IMG/VR virus record: IMGVR_UViG_3300037264_004223
Coordinates: 1-33,237 of that record
Strand: one strand, 5' to 3'
From: a virus
DNA: 33,237 nt
Part shown: piece by piece, positions 15,925 through 24,097 of the stretch
How the letters are laid out: each line of letters begins with the position of its first letter
Position numbering within the stretch: the stretch's first letter is position 1
Notes under the pieces: generated by a model
What the model saw: the letters and a program-made list of their open reading frames with translations, nothing else
Database searches by the model: none
Told to the model about the DNA's origin: nothing
Program-made: the position numbers and the translations under genes

Positions 15925-17108
15925 TGCAGATCAAAGGATTATCAGCGACGGGAATCAAGGATTTTCTTCAGTGTTCGCTGAAGGTAGTCTTCCGGTATGA
16001 CCGGGAAATTACGTCTCTCAAGAATGACCATGCCAAGATTGGTATTGCCGTTCATACTGCTCTAGAGCAGTTTACTCGTCGAATGCTTGCCAAGAAGAGC
16101 TTCCCGGATGCTAGCGATTATGAGTTCGCTAACGCAACCTTCATGAACTCTGCCACCGATGAGGGGCTAGAGTCCGTGAACTTCTATGGCGACGGAAAGA
16201 GGATGGTCTCTGAGTTCATTGACCGCTTCGACCCGAGCGAGGAAGTAGTTGATGTGGAGTGCAGGTTCCAGTTGACGACTGAGGATGGCCTTCCGATCGT
16301 TGGCGCTATCGATAAGGTAGTGAAGATCAACGAGGACACCATTGCTATCATTGACTATAAGACGGCTCGTAACGCCCTGACTCCTTGGGAACTACAGGAG
16401 GACATTCAGTTGTCTATGTATGACCTGGCCGCCAGCATTATGTGGCCGCAATACAAGAATCGACTGCTGTTCCTGGACTATGTTCGAATCAACAAGCGAG
16501 TTTCTACCTACCGAACTGATGAGGATCGGAAGACCTTCAGTGAATTCCTGGGTAGTGTTTGGCTTCAGATGCAGAAGCTGAACGAGGAAGAGGTTACGGG
16601 TACAGTAAACAGCCTCTGTGGCTGGTGCGATTACAAGACCTACTGCCCGACTTACGCAGCCTTCCTGAACGCGCGCACCATGGAACTTCCACCATTGGCA
16701 GAAATGACCGATGGGGAGTTCTTGGAGCAGTGGGTTTCAGTATCCGATAAAAAGTCAATCCTAGAAGCTCGTCAACGCGAGCTAAAGATGATTGCCCATC
16801 AGCGCTTTATGAAGGGCGAAACCATCCAGGCCAATGGCCGGGAGCTATACAGCACCCAGCAGTCTCGTACCAACTACGACGTAGAGAAGGTAGTCGAGAT
16901 CATCCCTCAAGATGATCTGTTCTCTATCCTTACGGTGAACAAGACGCGCTTGGATCGCTACGCCAAGGAAGACCCGGACCTCAGGTCCAAGTTGGCCCGC
17001 ATCGCTGAAGTCAACTACAACGCTCCAATCTACAAGACTCGTGGGGCGAAGGAGGTTGTCGAAGAGGATGTCGACGTCACACTTAGCGAAGACGAAAGCG
17101 CAGCTTGA
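15924..17108 (+). CDS. Cas4/RecB-family PD-(D/E)XK exonuclease with probable iron-sulfur cluster
   Basis: This 394-residue protein has the RecB-type nuclease order: an S-x-T-x-I-x-x-F-x-x-C start with Cys17, GIAVHTALEQF with His44, VGAIDKV with Asp130, IIDYKTA with Asp144 and Lys146, and IQLSMY at about 161-166. A C-terminal C232-x2-C235-x5-C241 (CGWCDYKTYC), with Cys17, gives the four cysteines typical of iron-sulfur nucleases such as Cas4 and AddB. They degrade or trim DNA ends. Residues after 250 form a further helical region ending in an acidic tail. No cas1, cas2 or CRISPR array is present, so a recombination role is likelier. The site GGAGGAGGAG (15906-15915) supports the start. Confidence 0.85.
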   Translation: MQIKGLSATGIKDFLQCSLKVVFRYDREITSLKNDHAKIGIAVHTALEQFTRRMLAKKSFPDASDYEFANATFMNSATDEGLESVNFYGDGKRMVSEFIDRFDPSEEVVDVECRFQLTTEDGLPIVGAIDKVVKINEDTIAIIDYKTARNALTPWELQEDIQLSMYDLAASIMWPQYKNRLLFLDYVRINKRVSTYRTDEDRKTFSEFLGSVWLQMQKLNEEEVTGTVNSLCGWCDYKTYCPTYAAFLNARTMELPPLAEMTDGEFLEQWVSVSDKKSILEARQRELKMIAHQRFMKGETIQANGRELYSTQQSRTNYDVEKVVEIIPQDDLFSILTVNKTRLDRYAKEDPDLRSKLARIAEVNYNAPIYKTRGAKEVVEEDVDVTLSEDESAA

Positions 17109-17331
17109 GGAATTAGGCTGGCCCTTCATTGGGATTCAGCTAAAGGATGGAAGTAAGCATTTCGGAAAGGTGACGAAGTTTTCACCACATACGATTTACT
17201 TTAGGGACAGGCACGGGGACGAATTGGATGTCCCCCGCCGTATCATAGAGCGAGCACTACTCGCAATTGACGGAGGAAAGAAAGATGGCGGACCAACCGC
17301 AATTCGTAAAGCGCATCAACCCGCGCGGTGA
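17068..17331 (+). CDS. Small Sm/Hfq-like barrel protein
   Basis: This gene encodes 87 residues from ATG 17068 (AGGAGG at 17050-17055); GTG 17041 is an alternative start. The core, residues about 20-58, reads IGIQLKDGSKHFGKVTKFS, then TIYFRDRHGDELDVP and IIERALLA. This matches the Sm1 pattern (hydrophobic, x, L, x, D-G, x3, x, G, x, V) and the following strands of Sm/LSm or Hfq-type small barrels, which bind RNA. The Hfq signature around its second motif is not present, so this is fold-level similarity. The C-terminal tail is basic and disordered. It overlaps the nuclease gene upstream and the glycosyltransferase downstream. Confidence 0.6.
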   Translation: MSTSHLAKTKAQLEELGWPFIGIQLKDGSKHFGKVTKFSPHTIYFRDRHGDELDVPRRIIERALLAIDGGKKDGGPTAIRKAHQPAR

Positions 17332-18619
17332 TGCACAGCAGAAGAAGGCACGGGTGATTTTCTACGGAGACTCTCCTACTTGTGCTACTGGATTTGGACA
17401 GGTGTCCCGGAATATTCTACCGGCCCTGCACAACTCTGGCAAGTATGAGGTCGATATTCTGGGTATCAATTACTGGGGGGATCCTCACGAGTATCCCTTC
17501 AAGATTTGGCCCATGGCTGTCAATGGCCAACGTGATCCGTATGGGCGGCAGCGCTTGCAGCAGCACTTGATGGATCCTCGGTTGGAGTTTGACATCCTAT
17601 TCTTCCTGCAAGATACCTTCATTCTTGACTTTATGCCGGGAATGTTGGCTAATCTGCTCAAGGCGGGTAAGCGCTTCAAGAGCGTTTACTACTATCCGAT
17701 CGATGGTATTCCGAAGAAAAGCTGGATTGAATCGGCGGCAGCTGTGGATTACCCGGTTACTTACAGCCAATTCGGATTCGACCAGTCCTCAATTATTCGA
17801 CCAGAATTGAAGGATAGACTTCGAGTGATTCCCCACGGTGTCAATCCGAAGGTCTTCTTCCCGGCTCCGCCGGCACAGGTGAAGGAATTCCGTAGCCAGT
17901 TCTTTGGTGTTTTGGCTGACAAGTTCATCGTTACTAACGTCAACCGAAACCAACAGCGCAAGGATATTCCTGCAACAATCAGGGCTTTCAAAGAATTCCG
18001 AGAACATCGTCCGGATTCTATCTTATACTTACATATGATGGCCCATGATCAGGGGTGGAACCTACCGGAAGTGATCCAGGCATTCGGCCTAGACATTACC
18101 AAGGATGTCATTTTGCCGCAGAACTTTACTGCTTCGACGGGATTCCCCCTGGAAATTCTCAACCTCATTTACAACGCAAGTGATTGTGTGGTTAGCACCA
18201 CCGTTGGTGAAGGTTGGGGTCTTTCCTGGACGGAAGCAATGGCAACCAAAACCCCGATTGTGTTTCCGCAGAACACGGTTCTGTCGGAGTACATTACCGA
18301 CGAGACTGGTTATCCCTATCCCAGCGGCGGCGATGCGGACCATATCACAATTCTGCCGCACGACAATGAAGTACCTCGCCCCACTGCCCACATTGGCCAA
18401 ATGGTAGAGCAGATGGTCAAGCTTTACGACAATCGTGAAGAAGGCGTTCGTCGCGCGCAGAATGCATACAACATGGTTCACAGCACTCTACTTTGGGAAG
18501 ATCATATCAACCCGCAATGGGTTCAGTTGTTCGATTCCATTATGGAAGGTCGCGGTCTGCCCGCTGCCCCCACAGCTGGGGATGCAGCCAAGCAGGTCCT
18601 CAAGGGAGATTTGATCTAA
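17285..18619 (+). CDS. Glycosyltransferase family 4 (GT-B fold), first of the cassette
   Basis: This gene encodes 444 residues from ATG 17285, with GGAGG at 17272-17276. The N-terminal Rossmann-like half has IFYGDSPTCATGFGQVSRN, a typical acceptor-side entry of GT4 enzymes. The C-terminal donor half has RVIPHGVNPKVFFP, NVNRNQQRKDI and TTVGEGWGLSWTEAMA, where E-x7-E contacts the nucleotide sugar. It would transfer a sugar from an activated donor with retention, and works in the cytoplasm; no signal peptide or membrane helix is seen. It opens the cassette and is coupled by TAATG to the next GT4. Donor and acceptor are unknown. Confidence 0.87.
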   Translation: MADQPQFVKRINPRGDAQQKKARVIFYGDSPTCATGFGQVSRNILPALHNSGKYEVDILGINYWGDPHEYPFKIWPMAVNGQRDPYGRQRLQQHLMDPRLEFDILFFLQDTFILDFMPGMLANLLKAGKRFKSVYYYPIDGIPKKSWIESAAAVDYPVTYSQFGFDQSSIIRPELKDRLRVIPHGVNPKVFFPAPPAQVKEFRSQFFGVLADKFIVTNVNRNQQRKDIPATIRAFKEFREHRPDSILYLHMMAHDQGWNLPEVIQAFGLDITKDVILPQNFTASTGFPLEILNLIYNASDCVVSTTVGEGWGLSWTEAMATKTPIVFPQNTVLSEYITDETGYPYPSGGDADHITILPHDNEVPRPTAHIGQMVEQMVKLYDNREEGVRRAQNAYNMVHSTLLWEDHINPQWVQLFDSIMEGRGLPAAPTAGDAAKQVLKGDLI

Positions 18620-19752
18620 TGGCAGGAGTCAAATACATCGGGCCCGTCTTTGACGGTAGTGGCTACGCTGAAGCGGCTAGGAACTATGTTCTTTCGATCT
18701 ATCGAAAGGGCTACCCGATTCAGTTGGCTCCTATCACCTTTGAAAAGACCCGCCCAGATTTGGGCGAAGAGGGAGAGATCCTACGGAGTTTGGTGAACAA
18801 CAATGTCAATTATGACAAGGTGATCGTTCACTCGACTCCGGATCTCTGGCACCACTGGACTCGCTTCGAGCACGGGAAGTACATCATTGGCTATACGGTG
18901 TGGGAAACCAGCAAGCTTCCTTCTATCTGGACGGAGGCTTGTAATAGGGTCGGGGAAGTCTGGGTGCCTTGCGACTGGAACATGCAAGTATTCAAGGATT
19001 CCGGTGTGACCGTACCCATGCATAAGATCCCGCACGCCATTGATATTCCGGACCTCAGTACGGTTCCGGATTTCAATCTGGAGGGCATTGGTTCCAATGA
19101 CTTCGTCTTCTACTCCATCTTCCAGTGGCAGGAACGCAAGAATCCTTATGGATTGCTTTCCGCCTATACCGCTGCCTTTTCTGGCAGGGACGATGTGGTA
19201 CTGGTGCTAAAGACCTATCGAAACGACCATGGTGGGGATAGAGATCAGATCATCAAATTGATCAAGGATTTTCGACAATTCATGAATCTTGACCACTATC
19301 CCAAGATGTTCTTGGTGGTAGAAAACATGAGCAGCGAGGGCATCATGGCCCTGCATAAGCGCGGTGATTGCTTTGTCCTTCTCCAGCGCTCCGAGGGCTG
19401 GGGCCTTCCTCACTTTGAAGCCGCTGCTTGTGGTAAGCCGGTAATAACGCCGTCGTATGGCGGGCAAGCAGACTTCTTGAAAGAAGACAACAGCTACCCT
19501 GTGGATTACACATTGACTCCGGTGGGAGGAATGACGTGGTCGCCTTACTATCGAGGGGACCAGTACTGGTGTGAACCAGATCTCAAGGGCGCGATAGAAG
19601 CCATGCGCCACGTGTATGACCACAGAGAAGAAGCCAAAGAAAAAGGGCAACGCGCCCGTCAATTCGTGGGTGACAATTTCACCTGGGATAAGATTGGAGA
19701 CATGGTTGTGGAGAGATTGACCCAGCTAGACCAAGGGGGCACCAATGGCTAA
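18619..19752 (+). CDS. Glycosyltransferase family 4, second of the cassette
   Basis: This gene encodes 377 residues from the ATG overlapping the previous stop. The N-terminus has YIGPVFDGSGYAEAARNY, and GYTVWETSKLP near residue 93 is common in GT4 proteins of surface-glycan loci. The donor half has FYSIFQWQERKNP and LLQRSEGWGLPHFEAAACGKPVI. The protein is only distantly like its neighbour, so the two probably add different sugars or linkages. It is soluble with no membrane segment. It overlaps the following GT2 by 8 bases, continuing the coupled chain. Confidence 0.87.
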   Translation: MAGVKYIGPVFDGSGYAEAARNYVLSIYRKGYPIQLAPITFEKTRPDLGEEGEILRSLVNNNVNYDKVIVHSTPDLWHHWTRFEHGKYIIGYTVWETSKLPSIWTEACNRVGEVWVPCDWNMQVFKDSGVTVPMHKIPHAIDIPDLSTVPDFNLEGIGSNDFVFYSIFQWQERKNPYGLLSAYTAAFSGRDDVVLVLKTYRNDHGGDRDQIIKLIKDFRQFMNLDHYPKMFLVVENMSSEGIMALHKRGDCFVLLQRSEGWGLPHFEAAACGKPVITPSYGGQADFLKEDNSYPVDYTLTPVGGMTWSPYYRGDQYWCEPDLKGAIEAMRHVYDHREEAKEKGQRARQFVGDNFTWDKIGDMVVERLTQLDQGGTNG

Positions 19753-20467
19753 ACCCAGCATCGGCCTCGCTATGATTATGCAGAACGAAGAGTTGCACAT
19801 TCCGGCTGCCATTGCGCAGTTCTACCATTTGGTAGACGATATTGTGGTGATAGACGGGGGCTCTACGGATAAGAGTGTCGAGTGGGCAGAGCGCATGGGT
19901 GCTCGCGTAATTCGTCGCCCCTTCGACAAGGACTTTTCCGCCCAGAAGAACTTCGCCATCGCAACCTTATCTACGGATTGGGTCTATCTACATGATCCCG
20001 ACGAGAGATTAGAGCCCACCTTACTTGAAGTTCTCCCGTTGTTGACCACTATGGAAGGTCAACAGTTTTTGATGCGTGCGGACATCATTCCGCCCAACGA
20101 GCAGTTCTTTGACTGCTTTGGCATCCCTCGGAAAAACTTCATTGACGGGGTGCAAACTGCAACGTACCCTGACTATCAGTACCGACTGTTCCTGAAGTAT
20201 TGCCGTTTCGAAGGGGCGGTTCATGAGAAGATTGTGAACTTTGAGAATCGAACCGAGCTGGATTACCAGCGTCCTCACCAGGCCAAGCCTGAGGAAAAGC
20301 TAGCCGGCAGCAGTAGCGCTGTAGAAACCGAGCGTGGCATCGTCGAAACCGGCGTTAATCCTTTTGATCCGGGGAATATCTCTAGGTTCAACATTCTGCA
20401 CTATAAGAGCAGCACCAAGCAAGAACAGCAAGATGAATTGTATCGTGACATAAGAGGAGAAGTCTAA
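19745..20467 (+). CDS. Glycosyltransferase family 2 (WaaE-like)
   Basis: This 240-residue protein has the GT-A nucleotide-binding start IGLAMIMQNEE, then VVIDGGSTDKS near residue 36, FSAQKNFAI, and the metal-binding D-x-D element HDPDERLEP at about 82-90. The pattern matches small inverting GT2 enzymes related to LPS glucosyltransferases such as WaaE. The C-terminal third has ILHYKSSTKQEQQDEL, a feature echoed in the two GT2-like proteins later in the cassette. It is soluble, without membrane helices. It is coupled to the 4,6-dehydratase-like gene by TAATG. Confidence 0.85.
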   Translation: MAKPSIGLAMIMQNEELHIPAAIAQFYHLVDDIVVIDGGSTDKSVEWAERMGARVIRRPFDKDFSAQKNFAIATLSTDWVYLHDPDERLEPTLLEVLPLLTTMEGQQFLMRADIIPPNEQFFDCFGIPRKNFIDGVQTATYPDYQYRLFLKYCRFEGAVHEKIVNFENRTELDYQRPHQAKPEEKLAGSSSAVETERGIVETGVNPFDPGNISRFNILHYKSSTKQEQQDELYRDIRGEV

Positions 20468-21429
20468 TGAACATGAAGAATGTTTTGGTAACGGGGGCCA
20501 ACGGATTTGTTGGCGCTGCCCTTTGTGAGCGTCTACTCAAAATGAACAAGACCGTGGTGGGCTTAGTCCGTGACCGAAATTACAAATCCAGGCGCGACAT
20601 CCTGGACAATATCTCTGTAGTCTATGGTGATTTGCGAGACTACGATACTGTCCGGTATGCAGTGTCTAAGTATGAGATTGATACCATTTTCCATGTGGGC
20701 GCTATTACCATCTTGAAGATGGCCACGGCGGATCCCAAGACGTGTTACCAAACCAACATCATGGGCACGGTAAACGTAATGGAAGCGGCCCGCGAATGTG
20801 GCCACGTTTCCAAGATAGTGGTAGCTTCCTCGGACAAGGCGTATGGCAATCATGACGTCCTTCCTTACAAGGAAGACTATTGTCTGTTGGCCAGCGACCC
20901 GTACAGCACCTCCAAGTCCTGCACGGATCTGATTGCCCAGTCCTATGCCTACACCTATGACATGGATGTTTCAGTGGTCCGCTCGGGCAACATCTTTGGT
21001 CCCGGCGATCTCAACAAGTCCCGTATTATCCCTGGAGGCATTCTACGAATCCTCGATGGGATACGCCCTGTAATCTACAAAGGCGTAGGCAATTACAAGC
21101 GCGAGTTCATGTACATCAACGATGTCGTGGACGCATACATGTTTGTGCAGGATCGTGGGTTGAAGGGCGAAGCCTACAACATTGGCGGTTCTGGTTTCAT
21201 GAACATTTTCGATACGGTGAAGATCATCATTGACGAGATGGGCGTAGACATTGAACCCCAGATTGTGGAGAAGGACTTCATCGAGATCAAAGAGCAGTAC
21301 TTGGATTGTGCCAAGTTGGAGGGATTAGGATGGAAGTGCAATTTCCCGCTCCGGGAAGGCATCCGAGCCTGTATCCCTTGGTATAAGGAATATCACAAGA
21401 ACCCGACTGCTTTCTATTGGGCGCACTAG
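20467..21429 (+). CDS. NAD-dependent nucleotide-sugar 4,6-dehydratase/epimerase (extended SDR)
   Basis: This 320-residue protein has the NAD-binding GANGFVG motif near residue 10, the catalytic Ser/Asp region VVASSDKAYGN near 117, and the catalytic pair YSTSK near 141-145. SSDKAYG resembles the TSDK element of CDP-glucose 4,6-dehydratases. Extended SDRs oxidise C4 of a nucleotide hexose; dehydratases then remove C6-OH to give a 4-keto-6-deoxy sugar. The next two genes encode the enzymes that would act on such a product. A ribosome binding site (GAGGAG) is close upstream. Whether it is a dehydratase or a 4-epimerase cannot be fixed from sequence alone. Confidence 0.85.
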   Translation: MNMKNVLVTGANGFVGAALCERLLKMNKTVVGLVRDRNYKSRRDILDNISVVYGDLRDYDTVRYAVSKYEIDTIFHVGAITILKMATADPKTCYQTNIMGTVNVMEAARECGHVSKIVVASSDKAYGNHDVLPYKEDYCLLASDPYSTSKSCTDLIAQSYAYTYDMDVSVVRSGNIFGPGDLNKSRIIPGGILRILDGIRPVIYKGVGNYKREFMYINDVVDAYMFVQDRGLKGEAYNIGGSGFMNIFDTVKIIIDEMGVDIEPQIVEKDFIEIKEQYLDCAKLEGLGWKCNFPLREGIRACIPWYKEYHKNPTAFYWAH

Positions 21430-21443
21430 GAGAAGGAATCACC

Positions 21444-22529
21444 ATGCAAATCCCCATTTACAAGCCACAGCTGGCTCCCTACGAAGTAGTTGAGCCTGAG
21501 ATTCGAGCGATGTACGAGTCTGGGATGCTCTATCCCGGGCCCTACACTGATCGCCTAATCCAGGCCATCAAAGAGTTTTGCGATGTGAACTTCTGTCTGC
21601 CGGTATCCAGTTGTTCCCTGGGGCTGCTATTCATGTTGAGCAGCTGCCCCAAGGGCTCTAAAGTCATCATGCCGTCCTTTACCTTCAATGCAACTCTCCA
21701 GGCGCTTGAGTGGAATGATTTGGTGCCGGTAGTAGTTGATGTGGACGACAACGGGCAGATGGATTACGTATCCGCCAGCGATGCGATATCCCGTCATCCC
21801 AATGTGTCTGCCATTCTAGGTGTTCATATGTGGGGTAACCTACTAAACACCTTTGAATTCAACAAGTTAGCCGCAGATAGCGGTGTCAAGATGTTCTATG
21901 ACGGGGCGCACGTTCTAGGCAGCTTTGATGACGAGTCCGTCTCTCCTGGCACGGCTACCTGTTTTAGCATTGCTGCTACCAAGCCGGTATCTGCCGGGGA
22001 AGGTGGGCTAATTGTCACTAACGACGAGGAGTTCTACCTGTTCTTGCAAGACGTATCGACCCATGGCCTTTATGGTAGTTTGGATACCAAGGTCAAGGGA
22101 ATGAATGGCAAGATTCAGGAGTTCAACTCCATCCTAGCTTACCATGCCTTGCAGCGATTCGATGAAACTCGTGCCCGCCGAGCCCAGATCATTGCCTTCT
22201 ATCGAGATAGCTTTGATGATCTTCCTCTGCGTGTGTGGGAGACGCGGGAGGGCGTTGGGCCTGTGTCCTACAAGGATTGCGTGGTTTTTGCCCGTACTAA
22301 GCTCGAACGAAATCAGCTAGACGCATTCGTACAGAGCAGAGGAATTGGAACCAAGCGATACTTTGAGCCGGCCATCCCAGACATGGGTTCGTTCAATGGC
22401 ATTGTGCATAGCGCAGAGAACGCACGTGTCTTGGCTGCTACCTGCCTCACTCTTCCCCTTTACCCCGCTTTGACAGACGAAGAGGTGGAATACATTGTCC
22501 GAACAGTCCGCGAATTCTACGGCGCGTAG
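21444..22529 (+). CDS. DegT/DnrJ/EryC1/StrS-family sugar aminotransferase
   Basis: This gene encodes 361 residues from ATG 21444, preceded by AGGAGAAGG (21428-21436). The PLP-binding Lys is in FSIAATKPVSAGEGGLIVT, corresponding to the ATK-x-x-x-x-GEGG motif of the family, and the cofactor Asp in FYDGAHVLG. The substrate-site segment MPSFTFNATLQAL is also typical. These enzymes move an amino group from glutamate onto a keto carbon of a nucleotide sugar, often C4 of a 4-keto-6-deoxy hexose. Its place between the dehydratase-like and acetyltransferase genes fits that step. Position specificity (C3 or C4) is inferred. Confidence 0.88.
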   Translation: MQIPIYKPQLAPYEVVEPEIRAMYESGMLYPGPYTDRLIQAIKEFCDVNFCLPVSSCSLGLLFMLSSCPKGSKVIMPSFTFNATLQALEWNDLVPVVVDVDDNGQMDYVSASDAISRHPNVSAILGVHMWGNLLNTFEFNKLAADSGVKMFYDGAHVLGSFDDESVSPGTATCFSIAATKPVSAGEGGLIVTNDEEFYLFLQDVSTHGLYGSLDTKVKGMNGKIQEFNSILAYHALQRFDETRARRAQIIAFYRDSFDDLPLRVWETREGVGPVSYKDCVVFARTKLERNQLDAFVQSRGIGTKRYFEPAIPDMGSFNGIVHSAENARVLAATCLTLPLYPALTDEEVEYIVRTVREFYGA

Positions 22530-23172
22530 AGACGAGTACCTGAACATCGTTTCAGGACGCGGGTACTTCATCTATGGCGCAGGTGGTCACGCCCGGGTCG
22601 TGGAGGATTTCTTTCCTTCCGAAACTCTATTGGCGTGCGTATCGGATGATTGGGCCTCCCACTCGATGGCTCCCTGGAAAGACATGGTTTTTGGTCCGGA
22701 TGAAATTCCTGACCAATCGCGGGTGATTGTGGCCATAGGGGATAACTTCGCGCGGGAGAGAGTCACGAAGTACTTGCTAAACACGGGGAAAAGTCTTATA
22801 TTTCCCAACGTGATGCACTCTTCTGCCCAGATCTCTGGACGTGCGGGAGTTGGACGGGGTGCAATGCATTGTGCCAATTCGGTAGTGATCGCGGGAACCA
22901 TGGTAGGGGACTTTGTGATCATCAATACTGGCGCAACGGTGGATCACGATTGCTATCTAGGAGATTTCGTACATATTGCCCCAGGTGTCAATCTGTGTGG
23001 CAATGTCAAGGTTGGAGATCGTACCATTATTGGGGTGGGGAGCTGTGCTCGTCCCAAGATAAGTATCGGAAGTGATACCGTGATTGGTGCCGGCTCCGTG
23101 ATTATCAGCGACATACCTTCCGGCGTGGTTGCATACGGCAACCCGTGCAAAATCATCAAGGAGATTTCGTAA
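22495..23172 (+). CDS. NeuD/PglD-type sugar acetyltransferase
   Basis: This 225-residue protein has an N-terminal nucleotide-sugar-binding segment (YFIYGAGGHARVVEDFF) and a left-handed beta-helix of hexapeptide repeats from about residue 120 to 215 (DHDCYLGDFVHIAPGV, then IGSDTVIGAGSVI). His at TVDHD is the likely catalytic base, as in PglD. It would acetylate the amino sugar made by the preceding enzyme using acetyl-CoA. No ATG precedes the core; the TTG at 22495 has GAGGTGG six bases upstream and is the best start, with a 35-base overlap. O-acetylation is the alternative activity. Confidence 0.85.
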   Translation: MSEQSANSTARRDEYLNIVSGRGYFIYGAGGHARVVEDFFPSETLLACVSDDWASHSMAPWKDMVFGPDEIPDQSRVIVAIGDNFARERVTKYLLNTGKSLIFPNVMHSSAQISGRAGVGRGAMHCANSVVIAGTMVGDFVIINTGATVDHDCYLGDFVHIAPGVNLCGNVKVGDRTIIGVGSCARPKISIGSDTVIGAGSVIISDIPSGVVAYGNPCKIIKEIS

Positions 23173-24086
23173 TGAAGCTTGCGTGGACTTTGCTCTGTCG
23201 AGGACGAACCGACGAGTTCATCTACTCTATCCGAACCCATGCGCCGTTTGTGGATCGTAGTATCATCATTCTGCATGGAGACGATGTAGAGAACAAGGAC
23301 AACAATGAATTTTTGGCTTCTCCCGAGTGCCAGAAGTGGGACTTGGATGTAGTCCGTACCAATATTCCCTATGATCCCAAGGCGTTACGAGACCTGTACA
23401 TGGAACGTCTTGATGACTACATGACCAGTGTTGGGGAACAAGTTTGGTTTCTGATTACCGATTCAGACGAGTACCTGGAGCTACCGGCTCTGTACTCTTT
23501 GCGCTTCATTGCTGGGGAAGCTGAGAAGGCGGATGCGAACATTGTGGGCTTCAACTCCCATGATATTCAGACAACCCCCGATGGTCAGGTTCACGAGAAC
23601 AAATCTGGCTACTGGAACCCCAACTTCAACAAGCACTACGTGGGAATGCGTTATACTCCGGGCACGCACATCGGCATCGCCCGTCCGCAACAGCCTCGTA
23701 TGGCTCAATCTCCGCTACGATACTTCCACGTCAAGACCGTAGGAAGTCAGTGGCTTCGAGGTTGCCGAAACTATTGGACCACCGCCGAGGTAGCCCAGAA
23801 TACAACCAATGATCCGGTCTGGCAGCAATTCAAATCCCTGTGTGCTCAGCACGGATTTGCTACTTTTGACCAGATTGCTGAGGCTATGTATAACGGTACA
23901 ATGCCTGAGGAACTTACGCAGTGGTTCGTGTTCAATAGGAACAGTGAGAACTCCGAGGCCCGGTCCTGGTTCGTTACTTACTACGTCCTATTACACCCCG
24001 ATATGAACTATGGTTGTGCAGGCAATCGAGACTTCACATACGAGCGAAATCGCAAGCCGTGCGCCCGCGACAGCATCACCTTCTAG
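23172..24086 (+). CDS. Glycosyltransferase family 2-like protein
   Basis: This gene encodes 304 residues from the ATG overlapping the acetyltransferase stop. The N-terminal half has a GT-A-like layout: WTLLCRGRTDEF, SIIILHGDD, and a D-x-D element in LITDSDEYLEL. The C-terminal half shares YFHVKTVGS and RGCRNYW with YYHIKSTKD and NACRNYF in the next gene, so the two are paralogues. The classical DGGSTD element is replaced by ILHGDDVEN, so it is a divergent member. No membrane helix is present. Donor and acceptor are unknown. Confidence 0.75.
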   Translation: MKLAWTLLCRGRTDEFIYSIRTHAPFVDRSIIILHGDDVENKDNNEFLASPECQKWDLDVVRTNIPYDPKALRDLYMERLDDYMTSVGEQVWFLITDSDEYLELPALYSLRFIAGEAEKADANIVGFNSHDIQTTPDGQVHENKSGYWNPNFNKHYVGMRYTPGTHIGIARPQQPRMAQSPLRYFHVKTVGSQWLRGCRNYWTTAEVAQNTTNDPVWQQFKSLCAQHGFATFDQIAEAMYNGTMPEELTQWFVFNRNSENSEARSWFVTYYVLLHPDMNYGCAGNRDFTYERNRKPCARDSITF

Positions 24087-24097
24087 GAGACTAATCA

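Noticed and set aside
16401-16420. QLSMY in the Cas4-like nuclease as a possible sliding-clamp-binding motif
   Set aside because: Q-L-x-x-Y is a conserved catalytic-core motif of RecB-family nucleases, so it is explained without clamp binding.
15924-17108. CRISPR-Cas locus suggested by the Cas4-like gene
   Set aside because: There is no direct-repeat array and no cas1, cas2 or effector gene in the window; the nuclease fits phage recombination better.
18493-18618. Upstream extension of the second GT4 gene by 42 residues
   Set aside because: The ATG at 18619 overlaps the preceding stop like other junctions here, and homologous GT4 proteins begin at about this point; the extension is low-complexity read-through over the first GT4.
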